Source: Candidatus Sumerlaeota bacterium
GTDB taxonomy: Bacteria; Sumerlaeota; Sumerlaeia; JAFGJS01
DNA: 31,058 nucleotides
Assembly (NCBI GenBank): GCA_016928995.1
Contig: JAFGJS010000045.1
Span: 1-31,058 of the forward strand
Reading direction: 5' to 3'
Positions 1-8,525 of this stretch are shown in pieces; within the stretch, counting starts at the first letter, position 1; each line of letters starts with the position of its first letter. The translations under genes were made by a program, and so were the position numbers. The notes under the pieces were generated by a model. The model was not told where the DNA came from and made no database searches. It worked only from the letters and a program-made list of their open reading frames with translations.

Positions 1-113
1 AGGCCTCGCTTGAAAAGGAATGGGAGTCATTTCTCGTCTCCAGATGTACTTTCGCATAACTTTGGGAGCTCCGTCAAGATGCGCCCCTGCGCATCAGCGC
101 GGCAAAATAAGAT

Positions 114-143
114 TTGACAAATCTTTAACCCGATCTTTAAGAT
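114..143 (+). promoter_or_regulatory. Candidate sigma-70 promoter for the MshEN-PBP2 operon
   Basis: A perfect -35 box TTGACA at 114-119 is followed after 18 bases by TAAGAT at 138-143 (4 of 6 matches to TATAAT). It lies about 125 bp upstream of the first gene. Arms AATCTT (120-125) and AAGATT (139-144) form a short inverted repeat around the spacer and -10, which could be an operator. The rest of 1-266 shows no convincing gene. Confidence 0.45.
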
Positions 144-266
144 TGACCTCTAGGTGTAAATCGTTCAATGGCTTGCGTTATGGTCATGTAATCATCAGCG
201 ACGTTTCGATCTCGCCGGGAGAGTGTTACGGCGCCCTGCAATGGCGATGGAAATGGAGTCAGGCAT

Positions 267-986
267 ATGGCGGTTGAAAGCACCGGTGACAATTTTGGCG
301 AAATGCTTCTTCGCGAAGGTGTGATCAGCGAAACACAATATCAGGCCGCGTTGCGCACAATGCAGGAAACCGATCAGCCGATGGGCCGCATTTTAGTGGA
401 CATGGGCCTGGTGAGCGAAGAAGCGCGCATTGATTTTTTGAAGAAAAAATCCGGAGCCTCCGTTGTCATGCTCGATGACGACGGCATCTCGCACAGTGTG
501 CTGCGCCTTGTGCCCAGAGAGATGGCGAAACGATTCGGCATCGTCCCCATCCGCGTCAGCCGCGAGGGCCTGGTGCTGGCGATGGAGAATCCGCTGGATA
601 TGCTGGTGATCGATCAGGTCGCGGCGATCACCAAAATGGAAGTCATGCCCGCCATCGCCAGCCTGGCCGACATGGAAGTGGCGCTGAAGCAATACGATGA
701 ACTCGAGGACGCCGGACAACCCCAGGAGGAAGAATCCAGCCTGCAAAAATGGCTGCATATCGGCTACTATGTCGTGCTGCTGATCCTTCCCTTTGCGCTG
801 CTGATGATCGGCGCGCTGGTCAGCCCCGCCGTGGAGAGCATGATCACCGACGCGCAGGACATGCTGGGTTTGGAAACCGATCAATACTTCGATATTTTTC
901 TCTACTTTTTTCTCTTGCTGGGATTTTATGGCATTATCCTCTACGAAATCGATGGTCTGATCTTTTCGCGCAGAAAATCGAAATAA
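267..986 (+). CDS. MshEN/GspE-N domain protein with two C-terminal membrane segments
   Basis: A 239-residue protein. Residues 9-65 contain two copies of the MshEN-type motif (FGEMLLREG near 10-18 and MGRILVDMG near 39-47), followed by the rest of a GspE/PilB N-terminal domain to about residue 150. This domain normally precedes a secretion or pilus assembly ATPase and in several proteins binds cyclic di-GMP. Here there is no ATPase: an acidic linker leads to two hydrophobic segments (about 165-187 and 210-232) and a basic tail. The ATG is preceded by GGAG at 255-258 with 8-base spacing. The gene ends 13 bp before the PBP2 gene, so the two are probably co-transcribed. The arginine usual at the start of MshEN motif 1 is replaced by Asn9, so nucleotide binding is uncertain. 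The domain call is fairly secure; the function is unknown. Confidence 0.75.
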   Translation: MAVESTGDNFGEMLLREGVISETQYQAALRTMQETDQPMGRILVDMGLVSEEARIDFLKKKSGASVVMLDDDGISHSVLRLVPREMAKRFGIVPIRVSREGLVLAMENPLDMLVIDQVAAITKMEVMPAIASLADMEVALKQYDELEDAGQPQEEESSLQKWLHIGYYVVLLILPFALLMIGALVSPAVESMITDAQDMLGLETDQYFDIFLYFFLLLGFYGIILYEIDGLIFSRRKSK

Positions 987-999
987 AGCGTTTTGCGCA

Positions 1000-2892
1000 A
1001 TGAGGCTGGAAAAATATCCCGATCCGAAAGATTCGCCGCTGTTGGGGCCGCGTTTATGGGCCGTTAAAACGGCGGCGTTTTTATTTGCGCTGGCATTCCT
1101 CTTCCAACTATACCGGCTGTGCATCCTCCACGGGGACGAGCTGTTCGCCAAATCCGAAGACAATTTTCTCAAGCTTGAATCCATCGAACCCCAGCGCGGT
1201 CTGATCACGGACCGCAACCGGCAGATTCTGGCTTTCAACCGTTCCAACTACCGCTTCTTCATCGGCCGCTTCCAGCAGTCGTCTGACGAACTGGCCCGCA
1301 CGACGCGGGAAGTAGGGCGCCTGCTGAACCGGGATCTGTCCGAACCGCTGGAGCGCGTGAAACACATGCGCCGTTTCGATGTCCAGCTCATCGCCGACCG
1401 CGTGCAGCCCAGCCAGGCGCTGCCGATCATCGAGCGCTGGGGGGCTTTGCCGGGGCTTATCGTGCGGCGATCCAACTCGCGTCAGTACGCCTATTCCATG
1501 GCGATCAGCCATGCGCTGGGCTACACCGGCCTGTTGAATCCAACCGAGTTTGAACGCCTCCAGGACAAGGGTTACGAACGCACGGACTACATCGGCAAGA
1601 CCGGTTTGGAGCGCGAATACGAAGCGCAGTTGCGAGGAGAGAAGGGCTGGCGCATCGTGGCTCGCGATTCGCGCATGCGCGTGCGCGAAACCGTGCAGGA
1701 GCAAGCGGCCAAGGCGGGCGACAATCTGATGCTGACCATCGACGCGGACTTGCAGCAGGAAGCGTACGAGCTGCTGAGCGGCTTCGAGCATCCGGCCTGC
1801 GCGATCATTATGAATCCGCAAAACGGCGAAGTTTTGGCGCTGGCGAGCCACTTTTCCTTCGATCTGAACGATCCGGCGCAGGGGATCAACGACAGCGTGC
1901 GCAAGCCGCATTGGAACCGCGCCGTCAGCGAGACGTATCCGCCCGGCTCCACCTTCAAGGCCATCGCGGCATCCTGCGCCTTGCGCCTGGGATGGGATCC
2001 TGAACGCACCGTCTTTTGCGACAGCCGTTATTATCTGCCGAACTGGAATACGCCGTTTCGCTGCAACGCGAAATGGGGACATGGCGAGGTGAACCTGGAA
2101 CAGGCATTGCGTTCATCGTGCAACGAATATTTCTACAACATCGGATTCTCGCAGACATACGGAGACACGCATCTGCTGGATATGGCGCGGGAATTCGGAC
2201 TCGGAGAGCTGACGCATATCGACCTGCCCGAGGGAGTGGAGCGTCCGGGCAAGATTCCGCGGGCTTATCAGTACAATGGCGACCGCATCCAGACGGCGAT
2301 CGGGCAATGGCATCTGGAGGTGACGCCGCTGCAAATGATCACCGCCTATTGCGCGATCGGCAACGGCGGACAGCTGGTGCAGCCGCATCTGCTTAAGCGC
2401 GTCGAGTCGCGCGACGGAGAGGTGATGCTGGTGAACAATCCGCCCGCGAGCCGCTCGGTCGATGTGTCTGATCGCTTGTTGCGCATCGTGCGCAGCGGAC
2501 TCTGGCTCGTCTGCAACGACCGCAAGGGCACGGCGTATCGCGACCGCGAAAGCGAAAGCGGCTGGAAGCGGCTCTTCCCCGAGGAATGGCAGGCGTTCGG
2601 CAAAACAGCCACTGCCACGCGCGGCTTCGGCGAGAACCAATTCGACGACGCATGGTTCATCGGACTGGCGCCGCTTGAATCGCCCAAGGTGGCCGCGATT
2701 GTCGTCATAGAGCGCGGCGGACACGGCGGCGAAACGGCCGCGCCGCTGGTCAAGCATCTCATGGCGGCGTACTTTCGCAAGTTCGGCGGCGTGCCGGAAG
2801 AAACACTGATCATGCCCGAGCGCGACGTCGCTCCGGAAAAACTGCTGAAAGAGGAAACCGCTCCGGATGAAGAGGACGATGGGCAGGATTAA
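1000..2892 (+). CDS. mrdA: Penicillin-binding protein 2 (peptidoglycan transpeptidase)
   Basis: A 630-residue class B PBP, close to the usual PBP2 size. An N-terminal membrane anchor (about 22-41) is followed by the dimerisation or pedestal region, beginning with the QRGLITDRN motif, and then the transpeptidase domain. The active-site tetrad STFK has its serine at 317, and the SxN motif is Ser373-Cys-Asn375. The third motif reads Lys535-Thr-Ala rather than KTG, a departure at a residue that is normally glycine. PBP2 cross-links lateral-wall peptidoglycan in the periplasm with RodA and the Rod complex; no rodA or mreBCD is visible here. The C-terminus has an acidic tail (EEDDGQD). The start lies 13 bp after the MshEN-domain gene and no strong ribosome site is visible, which suggests translational coupling. 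PBP2 rather than PBP3 is chosen from the N-terminal layout and length. Confidence 0.88.
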   Translation: MRLEKYPDPKDSPLLGPRLWAVKTAAFLFALAFLFQLYRLCILHGDELFAKSEDNFLKLESIEPQRGLITDRNRQILAFNRSNYRFFIGRFQQSSDELARTTREVGRLLNRDLSEPLERVKHMRRFDVQLIADRVQPSQALPIIERWGALPGLIVRRSNSRQYAYSMAISHALGYTGLLNPTEFERLQDKGYERTDYIGKTGLEREYEAQLRGEKGWRIVARDSRMRVRETVQEQAAKAGDNLMLTIDADLQQEAYELLSGFEHPACAIIMNPQNGEVLALASHFSFDLNDPAQGINDSVRKPHWNRAVSETYPPGSTFKAIAASCALRLGWDPERTVFCDSRYYLPNWNTPFRCNAKWGHGEVNLEQALRSSCNEYFYNIGFSQTYGDTHLLDMAREFGLGELTHIDLPEGVERPGKIPRAYQYNGDRIQTAIGQWHLEVTPLQMITAYCAIGNGGQLVQPHLLKRVESRDGEVMLVNNPPASRSVDVSDRLLRIVRSGLWLVCNDRKGTAYRDRESESGWKRLFPEEWQAFGKTATATRGFGENQFDDAWFIGLAPLESPKVAAIVVIERGGHGGETAAPLVKHLMAAYFRKFGGVPEETLIMPERDVAPEKLLKEETAPDEEDDGQD

Positions 2893-2961
2893 GCGCGCTA
2901 TGAAAGAATCGCCTCAACAATCCAATGACGCAGTGTTTCAATCTTTCAGAGACCTTCTTTA

Positions 2962-3909
2962 ATGACCAACCGCATTGAATTTATTTTAGAGCCGGATCGC
3001 GACGAAGAACCCGATACGCTATGGAAGCTGCTGCGGTTTCACGGCCGGCGCTTGCTGTATAACCGTGCCATCGCCTCAACGCTGTGTTGCGCGACTGGCG
3101 TGGGCGCACCGTGGCTCATCGCCGGTCATCGCGCGTCACTACGCATTGTGCGGCGCGAAGTGGAACTGCGTCTGGCGTCGCTTCCTGTGGCGTTCGACGG
3201 CTATCGCATCCTGTTCATCAGCGACATCCACTGCCGCAACATCGGAAAACGTGAGCGGCGGCTCGTAGAGTTGGTGAGTCAAACGCCGGCCGACCTGCTG
3301 CTCCTGGGCGGCGATTACGCCGTGAAGTTCGTCGTCAGTTCTCCCGAAGCCGCGCTGGAATGCTGCCGCATGCTGGCGGAATGCCGCGAGTTCCCCGACG
3401 GCGTGGCGGCCGTGCGCGGGAATCATAATGAAGAAGCTTTGGACGATTTATTACGTGAGCAGAACTTCATGCGCTACCTGCGCGACACAACGCACGTCGT
3501 CTCGCGCGGCGGAGCGCAGCTGGCCGTGTGCGGCTCGGCTTACGCGGGCATAACGTTCTGGCGGCATTATTACAGCCAGCGCCGCTTGCTGGGTGCGGCG
3601 CCGCCGGACGCCTTCCGGCTGCTGCTGACCCACTCGCCAAACGCCTTTCCCAGCGCCGCGGCGCTGGGCTTCGATCTCGCGCTGGCCGGCGATACGCACG
3701 GCGGGCAGCTGCGCCTGCCGGGCATCGGCGCCGTAATGCGCAAGACCGACCTGCCGCGCCGCTATACATGGGGGCTGAATAAATGGGACGGCATGCCATG
3801 CTACACCAGCGCGGGCGTCGGCGTGACCGGGCTTCCCGCCCGGATCAACTGCCCGCCCGAGATCGTGCGATTCACTCTGCGTTACGCTGATGAGTGGAGC
3901 CAGCTTTAA
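2962..3909 (+). CDS. Membrane-anchored calcineurin-like metallophosphoesterase (YkuE/YaeI type)
   Basis: A 315-residue protein. After a basic N-terminal stretch there is one weakly hydrophobic segment (about 36-55), then a calcineurin-like phosphoesterase domain. The metal-binding motifs are in order: SDIHCRN, GGDYA, GNHNEE, LTHSPNAF and AGDTHGGQ. This set, with a single leading membrane segment, matches the YaeI/YkuE branch, whose best-known members hydrolyse UDP-2,3-diacylglucosamine or other phosphodiesters at the membrane. The substrate cannot be read from sequence. It starts 69 bp after the PBP2 stop on the same strand and may belong to the same transcript. The GGDYA motif replaces the more common GGD(L/F/I)V form. 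Confidence 0.82.
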   Translation: MTNRIEFILEPDRDEEPDTLWKLLRFHGRRLLYNRAIASTLCCATGVGAPWLIAGHRASLRIVRREVELRLASLPVAFDGYRILFISDIHCRNIGKRERRLVELVSQTPADLLLLGGDYAVKFVVSSPEAALECCRMLAECREFPDGVAAVRGNHNEEALDDLLREQNFMRYLRDTTHVVSRGGAQLAVCGSAYAGITFWRHYYSQRRLLGAAPPDAFRLLLTHSPNAFPSAAALGFDLALAGDTHGGQLRLPGIGAVMRKTDLPRRYTWGLNKWDGMPCYTSAGVGVTGLPARINCPPEIVRFTLRYADEWSQL

Positions 3910-4010
3910 CTTTGCTTGCCTTTTACGAGGCCTTTTGCGAAAAAAATAACATTGAGGAATGACCTGCGATATGACGCGGCATCATGCCGCTGCAACGGGG
4001 AGGACGTGCT

Positions 4011-5057
4011 ATGAGCATGCGGGAGTTGCTGGCCGACGCGCGCGAACTGAACGCATCGGATTTGCATCTGACAATCAACACCGCGCCGATCGTGCGGATC
4101 GACGGAGAACTGCGCGCGCTGCCGTATCCGCCGCTCAAACCGGAGGACACGGAACGGTTGATCTACAGCGTGCTGAACGACTCCCAGCGCGCGGAATTCG
4201 AGGAAAAATGGGAGCTGGATCTGAGTGTGGAGATCGAGGATGTCGGCCGTTTCCGCACGAACATCCACAAGCAACGCGGCGCCGTGGAGGCCGCCTTCCG
4301 CGTGGTGAGCGAGAACATCAAAACGCTCGAGCAGCTCGGCATCCCGGAGGTCGTCGGCGATTTCGCGCGCTATGAAAATGGACTGGTGCTGATCACCGGA
4401 CCGACCGGTTCAGGCAAAACGACCACGATGGCTTCGCTGATGAATCTGATCAACCTGGAACGCAGCTGCATGGTCATCACCATCGAAGATCCCATCGAAT
4501 ACGTGCATAAGAACAACCGGAGCATCATCAAGCAACGCGAGGTGCACGCCGACACGCAATCGTTCGGCGCGGCTTTGCGGCATGTGCTGCGGCAGGATCC
4601 GGACGTGATCGGCATCGGCGAGATGCGGGATCAGGAGACGATCTCAACAGCGCTGACCGCGGCCGAAACCGGGCACTTGGTGATTGCGACGATTCACACA
4701 CCGGACGTTTCGCAAACGGTGGACCGCATCATCGACGTCTTCCCGCCGTATCAGCAACCGCAGATCCGTTATCAGCTCGCCAGCTCGCTGCAAGGAATCG
4801 TGGCGCAGCAGTTGATCCCGTTGCGCCAGGGCGAAGGACGCGCGCCGGCCTGCGAAGTCCTTGTGGCCACGCTAGCCGTGCGCAAGATGATCCGCGACGG
4901 CAGCAGCGAGCAGATCTACACGACAATTCAGACCTCGTTCGAGCAGGGGATGATCACGATGGACCGCTCGATCAAGAGCCTCTATGAGCGCGGCCTGGTG
5001 TCTTACGAAATGGCATTGGCGAAATGCAAGTATCCCGATCAATTCGAAAGGATCTGA
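4011..5057 (+). CDS. pilT: Type IV pilus retraction ATPase PilT
   Basis: A 348-residue protein, the standard PilT length. It has the N-terminal PAS-like domain followed by the RecA-like ATPase: Walker A GPTGSGKTTT, Asp-box ITIEDPIEY, Walker B DVIGIGEMRD and His-box GHLVIATIHTPD. PilT depolymerises the pilin filament at the cytoplasmic base and drives twitching motility or DNA uptake. The ATG at 4011 is chosen because GGGGAGG lies just upstream; an in-frame ATG at 3984 would add nine unconserved residues and has no such site. No other pilus gene is visible; the MshEN-domain gene at 267 is related only through its N-domain. A PilU-type paralogue is less likely given the length and the C-terminus. 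Confidence 0.92.
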   Translation: MSMRELLADARELNASDLHLTINTAPIVRIDGELRALPYPPLKPEDTERLIYSVLNDSQRAEFEEKWELDLSVEIEDVGRFRTNIHKQRGAVEAAFRVVSENIKTLEQLGIPEVVGDFARYENGLVLITGPTGSGKTTTMASLMNLINLERSCMVITIEDPIEYVHKNNRSIIKQREVHADTQSFGAALRHVLRQDPDVIGIGEMRDQETISTALTAAETGHLVIATIHTPDVSQTVDRIIDVFPPYQQPQIRYQLASSLQGIVAQQLIPLRQGEGRAPACEVLVATLAVRKMIRDGSSEQIYTTIQTSFEQGMITMDRSIKSLYERGLVSYEMALAKCKYPDQFERI

Positions 5058-5098
5058 CGGATTGCATTTAAAAAGGCGGCGCTATATTCCTCACAATC

Positions 5099-5120
5099 GA
5101 TGAAGACTTCGATCTTCATC
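5099..5120. terminator. Hairpin between the convergent pilT and lipoprotein genes
   Basis: GATGAAGA (5099-5106) and TCTTCATC (5113-5120) form a perfect 8-bp stem with a 6-base loop, exactly where two convergent genes meet. There is no clear U-tract on either strand, so a bidirectional terminator is plausible but not certain. Confidence 0.4.
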
Positions 5121-6264
5121 ACGGAAGCATGGCGGCCTGGACCTTTTTCCACGTTGCACAGCATTTCTTGGAAACGGTCATCTTCAGACCATACTCCAGC
5201 TCAATAGGATAAAATTTGACGGTGTCGTTATCAATTTTATATATGAACGATGGCGCTTCAATCACTAGCATGTCCTCCATTGATGCTGGCAATTGTATCA
5301 TCTGCATCTCTTTGCTTTTGGAGCCAATAGTGATGGCTTTGCCGAATGGTGATTCCCAAGGCCGGTAATAGCGAGTGGATTGAACGGCGCCGTTTTGTCC
5401 TTTTTGCTTGGAATCGGAGACGATGATCAGACCGTTTTCTTTGACTTCTAACTGCATTGGGCGTTCGCCAGTGATGGTTTCATTCCAAACGCCTGTCAAA
5501 TCGCAGGCCGGCATGCGATCAGCCCGAAGATAAACATACTCAATCGCCGCAGCGCTCTCAGGATCGCCGTCAGTGATAATCAGCGTATTTTCGCCGTCTT
5601 CCCAGCGATAGAACAACTTTTCGTTGTGCCCTATCAATAATCTCGCAGGTTCCCCGGTCAAAGGCACGTTGATCACATTATCAGCGATAACGCTTTTGAT
5701 CCCGAATTGCTTCCCCAAGGTGGAAAAGGTCACGCAGATAATGCCGTCAGGCTTGAATTCCATAATGTCGAATGGCGGTCCGACGGGGGGAGATAACGAC
5801 TTTCTAATAAAGGCGAAGATCCATTCTCCCTCAGGCGCCTTTGTAGAAGTGATCGGTTGCTCCGGCGCGCGATAAAACATCAACAAGGGATCCTCATATG
5901 TTTCATCATCATTTATGCATTCAACCTCGTGATTGCTTTTTTCAATTTTGGATTGGTTCCATTCCAATATTCCGTCCTTATTAAGCTGCCCGCTCCAAAA
6001 GACTTTTCCTTCTTCGCAGTCATCCATATAAAATCGATACTCGCCATTGACATAAGCCCATTGATGGGGAATCCGCTCGAAATCGGCTGTAAAGGTATAG
6101 TCGCTATTGATCTCTAACGGAAACATATTAGCCATGCCGATTCCGCGCCACTTTCCGACAACGGCTTCCTTTGCTTCATCCGGTGAAACATTCGTGTTTG
6201 AGGAGAACATCGCACACGATGTTGATAGCAGTGATACGATCGCGAGCAGCAATAGTTTTTTCAT
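5119..6264 (-). CDS. Lipoprotein with three lipocalin-like repeat segments, unknown function
   Basis: A 381-residue protein starting MKKLLLLAIVSLLSTSC, a clear lipoprotein signal peptide with the lipobox cysteine at 17. The ATG at 6264 is preceded by AAGGAA at proper spacing; the longer frame back to 6375 adds an unlikely 37 residues. The mature part seems to hold three related segments, each opening with Gly-x-Trp and followed by a strand with an F/L-x-x-DG or N-DY turn: GKWRGIG near 36, GEWIFAF near 155 and GVWNETI near 280. This resembles lipocalin-like copper-resistance or DUF-type beta barrels, but I do not recognise the family. The gene is AT-richer than its neighbours, with more AAA/ATT-type codons, and sits alone, convergent with pilT and divergent from mlaD, which suggests acquisition by transfer. 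Confidence 0.7.
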   Translation of the reverse strand: MKKLLLLAIVSLLSTSCAMFSSNTNVSPDEAKEAVVGKWRGIGMANMFPLEINSDYTFTADFERIPHQWAYVNGEYRFYMDDCEEGKVFWSGQLNKDGILEWNQSKIEKSNHEVECINDDETYEDPLLMFYRAPEQPITSTKAPEGEWIFAFIRKSLSPPVGPPFDIMEFKPDGIICVTFSTLGKQFGIKSVIADNVINVPLTGEPARLLIGHNEKLFYRWEDGENTLIITDGDPESAAAIEYVYLRADRMPACDLTGVWNETITGERPMQLEVKENGLIIVSDSKQKGQNGAVQSTRYYRPWESPFGKAITIGSKSKEMQMIQLPASMEDMLVIEAPSFIYKIDNDTVKFYPIELEYGLKMTVSKKCCATWKKVQAAMLP

Positions 6265-6282
6265 CACGATTTCCTTGCGTTG

Positions 6283-6310
6283 ATTATAATGAAACAATTC
6301 TAATTGGAAA
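6283..6310 (-). promoter_or_regulatory. Candidate promoter for the AT-rich lipoprotein gene
   Basis: On the minus strand a perfect TATAAT (6283-6288) lies 16 bases downstream of TTTCCA (6305-6310, 4 of 6 to the -35 consensus). The -10 is about 19 bases from the ATG, giving a very short leader that would begin near the AAGGAA ribosome site at 6271-6276. Confidence 0.35.
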
Positions 6311-6531
6311 AACACACCGTCGAAAGGCGGCTGTGCAAGATTGAATAAGGATGCGGCAAGTACCCGCGAAAACATCTCTAGCGAAATTGTGCTCAGCTGG
6401 TCAATCTCTTTCAGCTGAATCCAAATTTCCTAAACCACACGCTCACGTCACTGATGAAAGTGTTTGCGTTTCGGACGCGCGACAGGCAACATAACTCGAC
6501 TGAAGTTTGATTGGACGGTGAAAACACGCCG

Positions 6532-7689
6532 ATGAGCGCCAAAGCGAATCATTTTAAAATCGGTATCTTCGTGCTGTGCGGAGCGGCGCTGCTGATCGCG
6601 GGCTTGATCGTGATGGGCGCTGGTTCGCTGTTTCAGCGCGAAGTGTTTTTCGAGACGTACATCAAAGAAAGCGTGCAGGGCCTTGAAGTCGGCTCGCCGG
6701 TGAAGTACCGCGGCGTCAAAATCGGCAAGGTCTCGGAAATCACCACGGTGCGCAAGGAGTATTTCGACCGCGGCGCGATGCCGATGACCAGTTCAGGCAA
6801 GGCGGCGGAGCACTACATTGTGATTCGCATGTCATTGCCGGTTCCGGGCGCGGGTTCGGCGGAAGGCGTGCAGCAATACATCCGCGAGGAAGTGAAGAAA
6901 GGCTTGCGCGTGCGGCTGACCGCGACGGGAATCACCGGCGGCATGTATCTGGAGACCGATTACTACGACCCGGAGAAATATCCGCCGTTGGAAATCGCAT
7001 GGGCGCCGGTCTGCGGGTACATTCCGAGCGTGCCGAGCGTATACACCACGCTGCTCGACTCCGTGGACGGCATCCTCACCATGCTGCAAAGCGTGCCGGC
7101 GGACGTGATCGCCGACGACGCCAGCCTGCTGATCCGCACCGTGAACGACAAGGTGCGCGCCGTGGACGTAAAGCAGCTCGGCGAACAGACCTCCGCGCTA
7201 CTGACCGAAATCCGCGAATCGAATCAGCGTTTACAGCAGTTTCTGCAAAAAGTCGATGAGCAGCGCATGGTGGAGAGCGCCGGCGAATCGATGCGCAACG
7301 TGGAAAAAACCACCGGGCAGATCCAGCAGGAGAGCGGCGCGATCCTCGAGAGCCTGAACGCCTCGGCCAAGGGCTTGAACGACGCCGTGGAGCGTTTGAA
7401 TGAAATTCTGGCCAGTCCGACGATCGAGAGTTCGCTGGAAAACGTGGCGCAATCGACGGAAAATATCCAGGAGGCCAGCGCGAATCTGCCGGAGTCGGCG
7501 CTGCGCCTGAACAACACACTGCGGCGCGTTGAATCGCTGATCGCCGAAGAACGGTATCATCTTGGGCGGCTGTTGGAGCAATTCAGCGGCGCGGCGAACG
7601 ATCTGCGTGAGGCGACCAGCGAAATCAAGCACAATCCAGGCCGGCTGTTCGGCGGCAATCCGCCAACGCCCGTGGAGGTGACGCCATGA
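6532..7689 (+). CDS. mlaD: MCE/MlaD-family lipid-transport substrate-binding protein
   Basis: A 385-residue protein. An N-terminal signal anchor (about 9-30, IGIFVLCGAALLIAGLIV) is followed by an MCE domain (about 35-130) with the typical GLEVGSPVKYRGVKIGKV strand-turn region and a second VRLTATGITGGMYLE stretch. A long helical coiled-coil C-terminus (about 195-370), rich in Glu, Gln, Asn and Ser, follows. MCE proteins form hexameric rings that carry phospholipids across the periplasm together with an MlaE/MlaF-type ABC transporter. Neither is present here, because the upstream neighbour is divergent. The ATG at 6532 is chosen over an in-frame TTG at 6511 because GGTGAA precedes it. It overlaps the next gene by ATGA. 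The symbol reflects family membership; a PqiB/YebT-type role is equally possible. Confidence 0.82.
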   Translation: MSAKANHFKIGIFVLCGAALLIAGLIVMGAGSLFQREVFFETYIKESVQGLEVGSPVKYRGVKIGKVSEITTVRKEYFDRGAMPMTSSGKAAEHYIVIRMSLPVPGAGSAEGVQQYIREEVKKGLRVRLTATGITGGMYLETDYYDPEKYPPLEIAWAPVCGYIPSVPSVYTTLLDSVDGILTMLQSVPADVIADDASLLIRTVNDKVRAVDVKQLGEQTSALLTEIRESNQRLQQFLQKVDEQRMVESAGESMRNVEKTTGQIQQESGAILESLNASAKGLNDAVERLNEILASPTIESSLENVAQSTENIQEASANLPESALRLNNTLRRVESLIAEERYHLGRLLEQFSGAANDLREATSEIKHNPGRLFGGNPPTPVEVTP

Positions 7690-8492
7690 AACCCGCGATC
7701 ACACCTGACATTGCCAGCCAGTGTCTTGCTCTCGCTCTTGCTCCTGCTCTTGCTCTTAACCGCCGCGCGGTTGACAGGACGAAAAAGAGCAAAAGCAAGA
7801 GCAAGAGCAAGAGTCGTCTGGGGTGCATCCTGCTTTGCGCGGCGCTGCTGGCGGGATGTCTGCCGCGCCTGGACTATCCGCAAAAGCGCGAATTTCAACT
7901 CGAACTGAACACGCAGGATAATCTTGCGCCTGCTGCGGAAACGCTGCCAGCCTTGCGCATTGTCGGCGTGCTGGCCGCGCCGCCGCTCGATGAACATGGA
8001 TTCATCTACCGCCGGGGCGAGCATGAATACATCCGCGATTACTACAACGAATTCTTTTCGCGGCCCGCGCAGAATCTGGAATGGAGCTTGCGCCAGGGCT
8101 TGGAACAATCGCGCCAGTTCAAGGCCGTCCTGGGCAAAGGCGACCGGATCGAAGCCGACTGGCTGCTGGAACTGCGGCTGAATGCGCTGCACGCCGACGT
8201 GCGGCGCGGCGAAACCGAAGACGGCAAGCAGCGTCCCGGCGCTGTGATCGAGCTCCAGGCGCATCTTTCGCGCGACCTTCCCGGCGGCGCGGAGCTTGTG
8301 ATGCAAAAGACATACCGCGAGTTTGAACCGGCGCAATCGGCCAAACCCGACGCGCTGGTGGCGGCGTGGAACCGCGCGCTGACGCGTGTGCTGAATGCGC
8401 TGATCAAGGATCTGCGAAACAGCCCGATGAACGAATCCATTCTCCCCGCCGGCCCCTCCGAATCCGCCAGCTATTCCATTGAAGGCGTTTAG
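7686..8492 (+). CDS. ABC-type transport auxiliary lipoprotein (PqiC-like) with a repeat-derived N-terminus
   Basis: A 268-residue protein overlapping the MCE gene by four bases (ATGA), so translation is coupled. A lipoprotein signal peptide (RLGCILLCAALLAGC, lipobox LLAGC, cysteine 58) is followed by an auxiliary-lipoprotein domain with the LDYP...FQLEL, LPALRIVGV and long amphipathic patterns typical of partners of MCE systems. These are thought to sit at the outer-membrane end of the MCE bridge. The signal peptide is oddly far from the start: residues 14-43 are the translation of an inverted hexamer array, giving alternating Leu-Ala and then Lys-Ser. No internal start codon exists in frame between the overlap ATG and the signal peptide, so this extension is probably made. 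The KSKSKSKSR tract now serves as the basic n-region. The domain call rests on pattern and context. Confidence 0.72.
   Translation: MKPAITPDIASQCLALALAPALALNRRAVDRTKKSKSKSKSKSRLGCILLCAALLAGCLPRLDYPQKREFQLELNTQDNLAPAAETLPALRIVGVLAAPPLDEHGFIYRRGEHEYIRDYYNEFFSRPAQNLEWSLRQGLEQSRQFKAVLGKGDRIEADWLLELRLNALHADVRRGETEDGKQRPGAVIELQAHLSRDLPGGAELVMQKTYREFEPAQSAKPDALVAAWNRALTRVLNALIKDLRNSPMNESILPAGPSESASYSIEGV
7725..7813. repeat. Inverted GCTCNN hexamer array with a central palindrome
   Basis: Five CTNGCT-type units (7725-7754) are followed by AACCGC-cgc-GCGGTT (7758-7772) and then five AAGAGC-type units on the opposite orientation (7785-7813). The whole is a nested palindrome of about 90 bp. It lies inside the 5' coding region of the PqiC-like lipoprotein gene and keeps its frame, since each hexamer is two codons. 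Confidence 0.85.
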
Positions 8493-8525
8493 AATATATC
8501 TTACTTTGTTGGCAAACCTATTTCG

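Noticed and set aside
20-277. 85-residue plus-strand frame at the window start
   Set aside because: No family resemblance, no ribosome site, and it crosses the candidate promoter of the next operon.
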